6,004 nt of DNA from Cryomorphaceae bacterium (GTDB lineage: Bacteria > Bacteroidota > Bacteroidia > Flavobacteriales > Schleiferiaceae), in contig DNWN01000144.1 of NCBI GenBank assembly GCA_003507115.1, positions 1-6,004 on the forward strand. Direction: 5' to 3'. Under the pieces are notes generated by a model. That model worked only from the letters and a program-made list of their open reading frames with translations. It was not told the DNA's origin and searched no databases. How positions within the stretch are numbered: the first letter of the stretch is position 1; each line of letters begins with the position of its first letter. This document shows, in pieces, positions 1-6,004 of this stretch. A program made the position numbers and the translations under genes.

Positions 1-531
1 GGCAAAAAATTGACCTGCTTAACCCTCGACGCCCTCAAGTTGGACCCCAAGAAGGATCCCTTTGATCGTCTCGCAGACATTCACGCCGCGGTCGCAGAAC
101 TGTTTGCTACCTACCACCCCGACCACATGGCGATGGAAGCGCCGTTCTTTGGAAAGAACATTCAGTCCATGCTCAAGCTGGGCCGAGCCCAAGGCGTTAT
201 TATGTCCGCTGGATTATCCGCAGGTATTCCCGTGCTTGAATACTCCCCTCGGAAAGTCAAACAAGCCATCACCGGCAACGGGGCGGCTAGTAAAGAGCAA
301 GTAAGCGGCATGCTCCAGCACATTTACGGATTGGAATCTATGCCCAAAGTCTTGGACGCCACGGACGGGCTCGCAGTGGCCACCTGCCACGCCTATGCCA
401 TTGGATCACCCATCCAGGCCTCCATGTCGGCCAACAAGCTCAAAAAAGCACCCAAAGGGAAAGGAAAAGGATCTTGGTCTCAATTCCTGAGTCAAAATCC
501 CGACCGACTCCAAGGCGGAAAATCAGAGTAA
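1..531 (+). CDS. ruvC: Crossover junction endodeoxyribonuclease RuvC, 5'-truncated by window edge
   Basis: RuvC resolves Holliday junctions left by homologous recombination, working as a dimer with the RuvAB branch-migration motor. The frame is open from base 1 and ends at TAA 529-531. The TTG at 10 is not a credible start, because the RuvC fold and its first catalytic Asp (the DPG motif) must lie upstream, so roughly 20-25 N-terminal residues are missing. Numbering from the TTG codon, the second catalytic acid is Glu43 in MEAPFFGKN. It is followed by the family block SMLKLGRAQGV (53-63), EYSPRKVKQAITGNGAASKEQV (77-98), and the C-terminal acidic pair Asp116 and Asp119 in LDATDGLAVATCH. The lysine/glycine-rich tail (144-155) ending in SWSQFLSQNPDRL is typical of Bacteroidota RuvC. 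All catalytic residues that fall inside the window are present, so the gene looks intact. It converges on the HIT gene. Identity is very secure; only the start is unseen. Confidence 0.96.
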   Translation, partial: GKKLTCLTLDALKLDPKKDPFDRLADIHAAVAELFATYHPDHMAMEAPFFGKNIQSMLKLGRAQGVIMSAGLSAGIPVLEYSPRKVKQAITGNGAASKEQVSGMLQHIYGLESMPKVLDATDGLAVATCHAYAIGSPIQASMSANKLKKAPKGKGKGSWSQFLSQNPDRLQGGKSE

Positions 532-619
532 ATCACACGGGACGGATCGCTATGTCGCAAGGATGGGAGCCTCCCGTTTCTCCGACAGTCAGGCCCAGGA
601 AGAATTCACAAGCCTACGA

Positions 620-1030
620 TTAGTGGAGGATGTCCTCCGAGACTTCGTGGGCGATCAGGGCCGCAATTTCTTCCATGACCTCAGGTGCCAACTGCAACTT
701 GGGGTGGGCAAAATTTAATTCCTCTTCGGTTCGCAAAGGGACCAAATGGATGTGCGCATGGGGGACTTCAAAGCCCAAGACGGCTACGCCCACCCGATTG
801 CATGGAATGGTCGCGTCAATCGCCTTGGCCACTTTATGAGCAAAGGCCCACAGAGCAAGAAATTCGTCTTCCGGTAAATCGAATAGACGGTCTACCTCCA
901 TCTTAGGCACCACAAGTGTGTGCCCCTTGGATAAGGGACGGATATCCAAAAAGGCCATGGCATGGTCACACTCCGCAATCTTGTAGCAGGGGATGTCGCC
1001 TTGAATGATTTTGGTAAAAATGGAAGACAT
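620..1030 (-). CDS. HIT-family (histidine triad) nucleotide hydrolase/transferase
   Basis: This is a 136-residue protein of the histidine-triad superfamily. These are small cytoplasmic dimers that hydrolyse nucleoside phosphoramidates, AMP-lysine or diadenosine polyphosphates through a covalent nucleotidyl-histidine intermediate. The signature H-x-H-x-H is HAHIH at residues 91-95 in VPHAHIHLVPL, where the middle His (93) is the expected nucleophile. The N-terminal SIFTKIIQGDIPCYKI (3-18) and the strand RPLSKGHTLVVPK (31-43) match the Hint-like branch, and the length is normal for the family. The ATG at 1028-1030 lies 12 bases after the greA stop with no purine-rich ribosome binding site (the spacer ends CACCACCAC), so it is probably co-transcribed with greA and perhaps translationally coupled. 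The sequence does not show which substrate is used, so no gene symbol is given. Confidence 0.95.
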   Translation of the reverse strand: MSSIFTKIIQGDIPCYKIAECDHAMAFLDIRPLSKGHTLVVPKMEVDRLFDLPEDEFLALWAFAHKVAKAIDATIPCNRVGVAVLGFEVPHAHIHLVPLRTEEELNFAHPKLQLAPEVMEEIAALIAHEVSEDILH

Positions 1031-1042
1031 GTGGTGGTGAAC

Positions 1043-1513
1043 TTAACGAGAAATTTCGAGAATCTCGAGCTTCATCGTTCCATTTGGGACGTGAATCTCT
1101 ACGATTTCCCCGGCACTGCGTCCGAGAAGACCCCGGCCAATGGGACTACTCACAGATATTCTACCTGTTTTCAAATCTGCTTCTTGCTCCGCGACCAGGG
1201 TATACGTGAACTCCATCTTATTGGCGGGATTCCGCAGTTTGACCTTGGACAAGATGAGCACCTTGCTCATGTCTAGTTGGCTCTCATCCACGATGCGCGC
1301 ATTGGCCATGACCTCCTCCATCTTGGCAATCTTTAGTTCGAGCAGACCTTGAGCCTCCTTGGCTGCATCATACTCTGCATTCTCGCTCAAGTCGCCTTTG
1401 TCACGTGCCTCGGCGATTTGCGCAGAAATGCGCCCTCGCTCCACCGAACGCAGGTGATCGAGGTCTTCTTTGAGCTTTTTAAAGCCTTCGGGGGTCAAGT
1501 AGGAAACGGACAT
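1043..1513 (-). CDS. greA: Transcription elongation factor GreA
   Basis: GreA enters the secondary channel of RNA polymerase and stimulates cleavage of the extruded RNA 3' end in backtracked complexes. The product has 156 residues, close to the usual GreA length. The N-terminal coiled-coil hairpin (about 1-75) carries the tip motif GDLSENAEYDAAKEAQ at 40-55. Asp41 and Glu44, the acidic tip residues that coordinate the catalytic magnesium, are both present. The C-terminal FKBP-like domain (about 80-156) contains the family motif SPIGRGLLGRSAGE at 123-136. The ATG at 1511-1513 gives MSVSYLTPEGFKKLKEDL, the normal GreA N-terminus, and no better upstream start exists. It is the first gene of a probable greA-HIT unit. 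The gap before it is only 72 bases and is partly filled by a hairpin, so its promoter must be very close or it depends on readthrough from the right. The conserved tip and length make GreA far more likely than GreB. Confidence 0.97.
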   Translation of the reverse strand: MSVSYLTPEGFKKLKEDLDHLRSVERGRISAQIAEARDKGDLSENAEYDAAKEAQGLLELKIAKMEEVMANARIVDESQLDMSKVLILSKVKLRNPANKMEFTYTLVAEQEADLKTGRISVSSPIGRGLLGRSAGEIVEIHVPNGTMKLEILEISR

Positions 1514-1532
1514 AGAGTCAAGGATTAAACGA

Positions 1533-1562
1533 GAATGAGATCCCTGACTGGGGATCTCATTC
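1533..1562 (-). terminator. Probable intrinsic terminator of the cargo-barrel operon
   Basis: A perfect 12-bp inverted repeat (1533-1544 pairing with 1551-1562) surrounds a 6-base loop. On the minus strand it starts 24 bases after the stop codon of the PorV-like gene. The three base pairs next to the loop are all G-C. The RNA that follows on this strand reads TCGTTTAAT, a short and imperfect U-tract, whereas the plus-strand side has no T-run. It is therefore best read as the end of the large right-hand operon. The weak U-tract and the nearness of the greA start (20 bases) leave open partial readthrough or a role as a 5' leader hairpin for greA. Confidence 0.6.
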
Positions 1563-1585
1563 CGTGAAAGGTAGTAAAATTGGTC

Positions 1586-2626
1586 TTACAATACCAAGGT
1601 GGCACCCAGGGTGTGTACCCCTGCAAAGGCAGAGTTCGTCAACCGATAGGCGTAGTTCAAGCTCAGCTTGGACGTGCCGCCGGTCGGGGCATTCACCGTG
1701 AATCCCATCGCAGGGCCGGCAAATGCTTCCGTTGCGATACCGTCATAGCGGTTATCAAACAGGGCATACGAAGCACGTACTTGGAAAATATCGTTGTGGT
1801 CAAATTCCACTCCCGCGGTAAACTGGTCTTTCTTGAACGAATTCGAGATGAAGTTGCCCGCCACGTTCAGACGGTTCTTCGCATCCAAGTCAAAACGCTT
1901 CGCTACGCCAATAGCCAGCTGGGTGGGCAATTCAAACTGCTCGGTGCGGCTGTCGAAGGTCGTGGTGTGGGACCCTGTGGGTACAGGAAGCACAATGGCC
2001 ATGCCATCGCCGTTGTACCCAAACGAGGGGCCAATGTTCCGCAGCGTGATGCCAAAGCGAAAATCGCGCTCTGCACCGGTCACATATTGAACTCCGGCGT
2101 CAAAGCACACACCCGTCGCCGTCAAGTTGCTGATGCTCGAATTGTACAGCTTGATGTTGACCCCGCCATAAATGCTTTGGGTGAACTTCTTCGCATACGC
2201 AATACCAATAATGGTCGAGGTAGGGCTGAAATATCCCGCGCCTCCATCGGGCAATTCGGTCGTGGTGACCTCAATTTGGCCGTAATTCATGTTGGTTACG
2301 TGGATGCCCAACACCCCTTCATTGCCCGAGGGCGTTGCAAAGGATGCCGAGTTCAGCTGAATGCCGCTTCCGACCAACCATTGGCTGTTGGCAAACCCTG
2401 TTTGCAGCCCCGTGGTGAAGGCCATGCCCGCAATATTTCCGTACATCGCCTCAAGGCCCATGACGTTTGCGGTATTGCCCTCGGACCACCCTGCGGTGCG
2501 TGCCCATGGGTTGATGAGGAGTTCAGAGGCGCCCGCGGAACCCGAACGAACGGGGTTTCCTGCGAAGAGGGCCGTGCTGGCCGCAACGAGGGCGATGGTG
2601 GCAATATGTTTTTTCATCATTTCCAT
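1586..2626 (-). CDS. PorV/PorQ-family outer-membrane beta-barrel protein (T9SS-associated)
   Basis: This is a 346-residue predicted outer-membrane barrel. The N-terminus has a Lys-Lys pair, a hydrophobic stretch (IATIALVAASTALFA, about 8-22) and a likely signal peptidase I site after Ala22. The mature start GSAGASELLINPWAR (29-43) followed by NVMGLEAMYGNIAGMA (54-69) matches the conserved opening of the PorV/PorQ family, whose usual text is close to 'gARa...WNPAGLA'. Later come alternating polar/hydrophobic strands, FELPTQLAIGVAKRF (231-245), FTAGVEFDHNDIFQVRASYA (269-288), and a closing LSLNYAYRLT...GVHTLGATLVL. PorV of Porphyromonas binds the C-terminal signal of T9SS cargo and delivers it to the surface sortase; this copy may do so for the neighbouring cargo, which is inference. 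Its ATG at 2624-2626 is three bases after the cargo stop, but ATGs at codons 3 and 4 sit nearer the signal peptide, and Met3 or Met4 may be the true start. Whether it is PorV, PorQ or a separate paralogue cannot be settled here. Confidence 0.85.
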   Translation of the reverse strand: MEMMKKHIATIALVAASTALFAGNPVRSGSAGASELLINPWARTAGWSEGNTANVMGLEAMYGNIAGMAFTTGLQTGFANSQWLVGSGIQLNSASFATPSGNEGVLGIHVTNMNYGQIEVTTTELPDGGAGYFSPTSTIIGIAYAKKFTQSIYGGVNIKLYNSSISNLTATGVCFDAGVQYVTGAERDFRFGITLRNIGPSFGYNGDGMAIVLPVPTGSHTTTFDSRTEQFELPTQLAIGVAKRFDLDAKNRLNVAGNFISNSFKKDQFTAGVEFDHNDIFQVRASYALFDNRYDGIATEAFAGPAMGFTVNAPTGGTSKLSLNYAYRLTNSAFAGVHTLGATLVL

Positions 2627-2629
2627 GTC

Positions 2630-5600
2630 TTAGAATCCAGTCGGGTCGAACGGACGGAGGGTTCCGAAGAACTTGATCACCTTCTCACCGATGCCCGGGG
2701 CGTCGATGTGAATGAGGTAGACCCCGCTCGCAATGGGCACTCCATAGTTGTTCTTCAAGTCCCAGTACAACCACGTATCGGTATTCGCTTTGCGCAAAGT
2801 GCGTACTAAGGCGCCTTCCACCGTGTAGATGCTGATTGTACAGTTTTCGGGTAGATTGGTCACCTTCACCAAGTTGTCCAACTGAGACTGCTCGTAGGCG
2901 GACAAACTGAAGTAAGGGTTCGGAACGACGCGGATGTTGTCCAGCGCGCTGGTCGCCACCACATTGTTGCCTTTGTCGGTTGCCACATTGTTCGTGTTGA
3001 ACTGGTAAAGCGGATTGCTGTTGTTCGTGCCATCCGTTTCGTACTTCTCATAAGGACGTGCCATGCGGATGCGCACGCGGGCGTCTGAAGGCATATCCGT
3101 GTACAAGTCTCGGTCCTCAAAGCGGGGATCCATTAGCGGAATGCTCACCCACATCAAACTCTTTGTGACCTTGTTTCGGTTGAGGATTTGGCCCATGTTG
3201 TTCAACTCGGTATACAAGGGGTTGTTCAACTCATCGCCGCCGGCGTAATCCAACGGTACTTTAGACAGACCTTGCTGGAAGTAGGGACCGAATACGTAGA
3301 TGTAGTGTTGCCCACCAAACTTGTAGCCCCCTGTAACCGGATCTGCCGGGAAGGTAGAAAGGCGTGAAGAGGGGTTGAACAGCATGTCGTTACCGTTGTC
3401 GCCCACCATCCAGGAGTTCTCACCAAAGGCGATGTTCAAACGGGTGCCGGTTTCAACGTCAATCGCATAGCCGGGGAACCATGACCAACCCGTGCTGGTT
3501 GAGCTACGGACCAGCTCGCCACTGGCGTTCTTGTCCCAGCTTGCACCGGCACGCAAGCGCCATTTGCGGACAGCCCCTTCGGTCAAGTCCTGGTCTTCAC
3601 CCATCTCCAAGACGGGAACACGGGTCCACTTGGTGTGGTCCTTCGTGAAGACGATGTCTACGGAGTGCAGATCACGCGCATTCATCCGGGCTGAGAACGC
3701 CGACTGCGAAGAGTCCGCTGGGCCCATACCGTAAATGTTGTTTCCAGCGTCGTATCCTCGGCCGATGTAGCTGACATACGGGAAGGGTCCCCATGTTCCG
3801 CCGACGATGTTCGTAAACAACGATTTGGGATCGTTGGGATAATCGCGGTAGTAGGATCCGGGCTTGGACGTGATGTCATTTTGGCCAGAGAGAATCCAAT
3901 TTCGGGGGCTATAGCTGTCATCATCTTTCACGCCGGACAACCACGTTTGGGTCGGGTCGTCGTAAATGACTTCCGACTCCAGGATGCCTGCATTGCGTGA
4001 ATTATCTGGGTCATTACCTGGGTTCTCTTGATCGCGAATTTCGACGCTCAAGCCCAACTCAGGGATGATTTGCTCGTTGATGAAGGACAAAGCGGTCATA
4101 GACGTCGCGATGACATTGCCTGCAGCGTCTTCAACCTGCCAATTGGTATTCGGTCCTGTTCCATCAAAGCGCAATTTGAAATTGCCCGGAGGAACGTTCA
4201 AGGGATCCACCACTTTCACGTTGACCGGACCATAGCCGCTCTTGTAGGTGGGGTGGCTCAGCACAAAGTTGTTGACGATGGCGCGCTCGGAAGCCGAATC
4301 CAGCTCCAAGGCGTTTCCGCCGTTGCCCATTCCCTCAATTCTCGTGATGATAGGACTGTAGCCGTACAAAGAATTTTGGACGGTGCCGCCTGCCTCAGAA
4401 TCCACCAAGTGGGGAATGCCTTCGTACTTCTTCACGTTGTTACGGCCAGCCAAGAACGGCTTGCGCTGTCCGTTCGGGTGCAAGACTTGGTCAAAAGGCT
4501 CGTACTCGTTGTAGGCATAGGCCACAACTGTGAAGTAATAAGGAGTATGGTTTACCAAGCGGCGGTCCGTACCCGTTGCGAAGGCGTCTTCCTTCACCAA
4601 GAAGCTCATTTTGATGCCCTCGTCGTTGTATTCCAAAGTCATATCCTGGGGAATCAACAGCTCCAAATCTGGATCCAATTCCCAGTTGATCAAACGCTCC
4701 ACACCATTTTTGATGTCGCACTGAGCGATCAGGCGGGCTTGGTTAGGATCATAGCGATCACCTACCGAGGCATTCGCATTGGTGAGCTGGAAGATTTGGA
4801 AGCCTTCAAACTTGTAGGTGTTGTCCGTGAAAGGAATCAACGGATCCTCCTCTTCGTAATCCAACAACTGGTTGTTCTGGCCGTCGCGGTAGCTGAGCAT
4901 GATGACCAACTCGCGGTCCATCTCTTGAATCTCCATGTCTGGGGCATCGGGACCATTCAAAATTTGGAAACAGTTGTCAAACAGGCTCTGCGCCTTGTCG
5001 TCGGCGATCAAGATTTTCTCTACCGAAGCGAAGAGATCCGCTTTGTTGTAGTCGCGCTCCCATACCACACCCGTGGTGATGAAGTTCAAAGCGCCCGGAG
5101 CCAAGGAGAAGGGGCCCGCATTGTGCAGTCCGCGCTTGTCCTCCGAGTTGTTGGGGGATTCATACCAGTTTTGCGAGGCCGTAGGTGCCGCATTTCCAGT
5201 GGTGTCATAGGTATCACCCGGGTAGGCAAACAAGGTCACCAGTCCAGAACCATCCGCCGTAAATCCGTCACCATTGGCGGGGTTACCGGGACCTGAAGGG
5301 GTTTCCACCACTAAGGGGTTGCCGTTCTTCCAGCGTGACTGCATGAAATTGTAGTATTCAGCCGCGGTGCTGGGGTTGCCCGAGAAGGCAGAACCCGTGT
5401 TGTTGTAGTACATGAAACCAGACATGATGATACGCTCGTTCACGCCGGTCACAGGATTCTCTGCCTGGCAATCGCCATTGTCGTCGCGCACTCCGTCGAT
5501 GCAACCGTCGCGGTCGTTGTCCAACCCGTCAAAGTAATCCGCAAAGGGACCCTGGAAAAAGTCAAAGCCTACGGCAGGAGGATTCAAGCCATAGCCCAAA

Positions 5601-6004
5601 GGACCTTCGTCATTCAAATCTGAGTTGTAGCAATAGCCCAAACCACGGGGAATGTCACAACCAATGATGTCATCCAGGTAGTTGCCCAAATCCGGGTCAA
5701 ACCAGGTGGAGAAGAACGTGTTGGTCAAACGGAATGTCGACTTGTTGACGATGCGGTAGTTGTTGAACGTCATGTTGTTGATCTCGTCGTTCGTGGCAAA
5801 GGCAAAGGCCTGAGCACGAATCTCGAAACCGAGCGCCCCCGCCGAGGTCTCCGTGTGAATGTTTCCACGATCATTGTATACCCACCAGATGGTTTGGTCA
5901 CCATAAAGCACGTCCGTCTCTTTGCGGCGGCAGTCAAACTGGCGGTCCAAGTCATAGGCTGGATAGTCCTCCAAGGGGTCATAGCGCTGGTCGCCGTCCA
6001 AATC
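2630..6004 (-). CDS. Very large secreted protein of unknown function with T9SS C-terminal sorting domain, N-terminus outside window
   Basis: The frame is open from the right edge to TAA at 2630-2632, giving 1,124 visible residues. No start or signal peptide is in the window; the first visible codons are GAT TTG (Asp-Leu). Numbering below begins at the TTG codon at 6001. Residues 36-160 form an aromatic-rich block containing WWVYNDRGNIH, GCDIPRGLGYCYN (114-126) and PPAVGFDFFQGPFADYF (141-157). It is followed by an acidic Asp/Gly loop with two cysteines (158-178). Residues 315-450 hold LFDNCFQILNGPDAPDMEIQ and a probable fibronectin-III-like or Ig-like segment (about 395-500, with KFEGFQIFQL and TPYYFTVVAYAYNEY). 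Residues 590-660 and 700-960 are further beta-rich, Gly/Asn/Asp-rich regions with no enzyme motif I recognise. The C-terminus (1024-1123) has VVPNPY, CTISIYTVEGALVRTL, a WDLKN strand and GVPIASGVYLIHI, the layout of a T9SS type-A sorting domain. The composition fits an extracellular, surface-attached protein. Function is unknown; adhesin, matrix or nutrient-binding roles are all possible. Confidence 0.9.
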   Translation of the reverse strand, partial: DLDGDQRYDPLEDYPAYDLDRQFDCRRKETDVLYGDQTIWWVYNDRGNIHTETSAGALGFEIRAQAFAFATNDEINNMTFNNYRIVNKSTFRLTNTFFSTWFDPDLGNYLDDIIGCDIPRGLGYCYNSDLNDEGPLGYGLNPPAVGFDFFQGPFADYFDGLDNDRDGCIDGVRDDNGDCQAENPVTGVNERIIMSGFMYYNNTGSAFSGNPSTAAEYYNFMQSRWKNGNPLVVETPSGPGNPANGDGFTADGSGLVTLFAYPGDTYDTTGNAAPTASQNWYESPNNSEDKRGLHNAGPFSLAPGALNFITTGVVWERDYNKADLFASVEKILIADDKAQSLFDNCFQILNGPDAPDMEIQEMDRELVIMLSYRDGQNNQLLDYEEEDPLIPFTDNTYKFEGFQIFQLTNANASVGDRYDPNQARLIAQCDIKNGVERLINWELDPDLELLIPQDMTLEYNDEGIKMSFLVKEDAFATGTDRRLVNHTPYYFTVVAYAYNEYEPFDQVLHPNGQRKPFLAGRNNVKKYEGIPHLVDSEAGGTVQNSLYGYSPIITRIEGMGNGGNALELDSASERAIVNNFVLSHPTYKSGYGPVNVKVVDPLNVPPGNFKLRFDGTGPNTNWQVEDAAGNVIATSMTALSFINEQIIPELGLSVEIRDQENPGNDPDNSRNAGILESEVIYDDPTQTWLSGVKDDDSYSPRNWILSGQNDITSKPGSYYRDYPNDPKSLFTNIVGGTWGPFPYVSYIGRGYDAGNNIYGMGPADSSQSAFSARMNARDLHSVDIVFTKDHTKWTRVPVLEMGEDQDLTEGAVRKWRLRAGASWDKNASGELVRSSTSTGWSWFPGYAIDVETGTRLNIAFGENSWMVGDNGNDMLFNPSSRLSTFPADPVTGGYKFGGQHYIYVFGPYFQQGLSKVPLDYAGGDELNNPLYTELNNMGQILNRNKVTKSLMWVSIPLMDPRFEDRDLYTDMPSDARVRIRMARPYEKYETDGTNNSNPLYQFNTNNVATDKGNNVVATSALDNIRVVPNPYFSLSAYEQSQLDNLVKVTNLPENCTISIYTVEGALVRTLRKANTDTWLYWDLKNNYGVPIASGVYLIHIDAPGIGEKVIKFFGTLRPFDPTGF

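Noticed and set aside
537..577. A 6-bp inverted repeat (537-542 with 572-577) in the convergent ruvC-HIT gap, considered as a shared terminator
   Set aside because: The loop would be 29 bases, the stem is short, and only a broken TTTCT run follows. It is too weak to call.
552..623. A 23-codon plus-strand open frame (starts MSQGWEPPV) in the ruvC-HIT gap
   Set aside because: It overlaps the end of the HIT gene by a few bases, has no clear ribosome binding site or hydrophobic segment, and is short enough to be chance.
962..1276. A 104-codon plus-strand frame spanning the greA-HIT junction
   Set aside because: It is antisense to two securely identified genes and its product shows no motif.
1580..2809. 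A 409-codon open frame on the plus strand, antisense to the barrel gene and the end of the cargo gene
   Set aside because: Its product is rich in Arg, His, Gly and Val with no recognisable domain, signal or motif, and it crosses two well-supported genes. Long antisense frames arise from codon bias in moderately GC-rich genes.
4028..5296. A 422-codon open frame on the plus strand inside the cargo gene
   Set aside because: Its composition (Val, Arg, Gln, Ile, His rich without domain order) is what the antisense of Asp/Asn/Tyr/Leu-rich coding sequence produces. The minus-strand frame has clear T9SS and conserved motifs.
5999..6001. TTG as a possible start of the large cargo protein
   Set aside because: The frame stays open to the window edge. 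The codons there encode an acidic extracellular-type sequence rather than a signal peptide, so the true start lies outside the window.

Overview
The window reads as a chromosomal piece from a member of the Bacteroidota (or a close FCB-group relative). The evidence is a RuvC of the Bacteroidota type, a greA/HIT gene pair, and a very large secreted protein with a type IX secretion (T9SS) C-terminal domain next to a PorV/PorQ-family outer-membrane barrel gene. T9SS is essentially confined to that group. Ribosome binding sites are weak or absent before every start that can be seen, which also fits. No genus can be assigned from the sequence alone.

Layout: (1) positions 1-531, plus strand: the C-terminal part of ruvC, entering from the left edge. 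(2) 532-619: an 88-base convergent gap with no convincing feature. (3) 620-1513, minus strand: a compact pair, greA (1043-1513) followed 12 bases later by a HIT-family nucleotide hydrolase gene (620-1030). (4) 1514-1585: a 72-base gap containing a perfect 12-bp inverted repeat, probably the terminator of the operon to its right. (5) 1586-6004, minus strand: a two-gene unit transcribed right to left. It holds a very large extracellular protein gene, whose start lies beyond the right edge, and three bases after its stop a PorV/PorQ-like barrel gene. No intergenic stretch exceeds 300 bases, and no tRNA, rRNA, CRISPR or mobile element was seen.

The left half is housekeeping: Holliday-junction resolution, rescue of backtracked RNA polymerase, and nucleotide hydrolysis. 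The right half is the biologically interesting part. A T9SS cargo of unknown function (more than 1,120 residues visible) is translationally adjacent to an outer-membrane protein of the family that carries T9SS cargo to the cell-surface attachment machinery. The arrangement suggests a cargo with its own partner. The cargo looks like a member of a conserved but uncharacterised Bacteroidota family. It has an acidic, probably calcium-binding loop and a C-terminal tail longer than the usual T9SS sorting signal.
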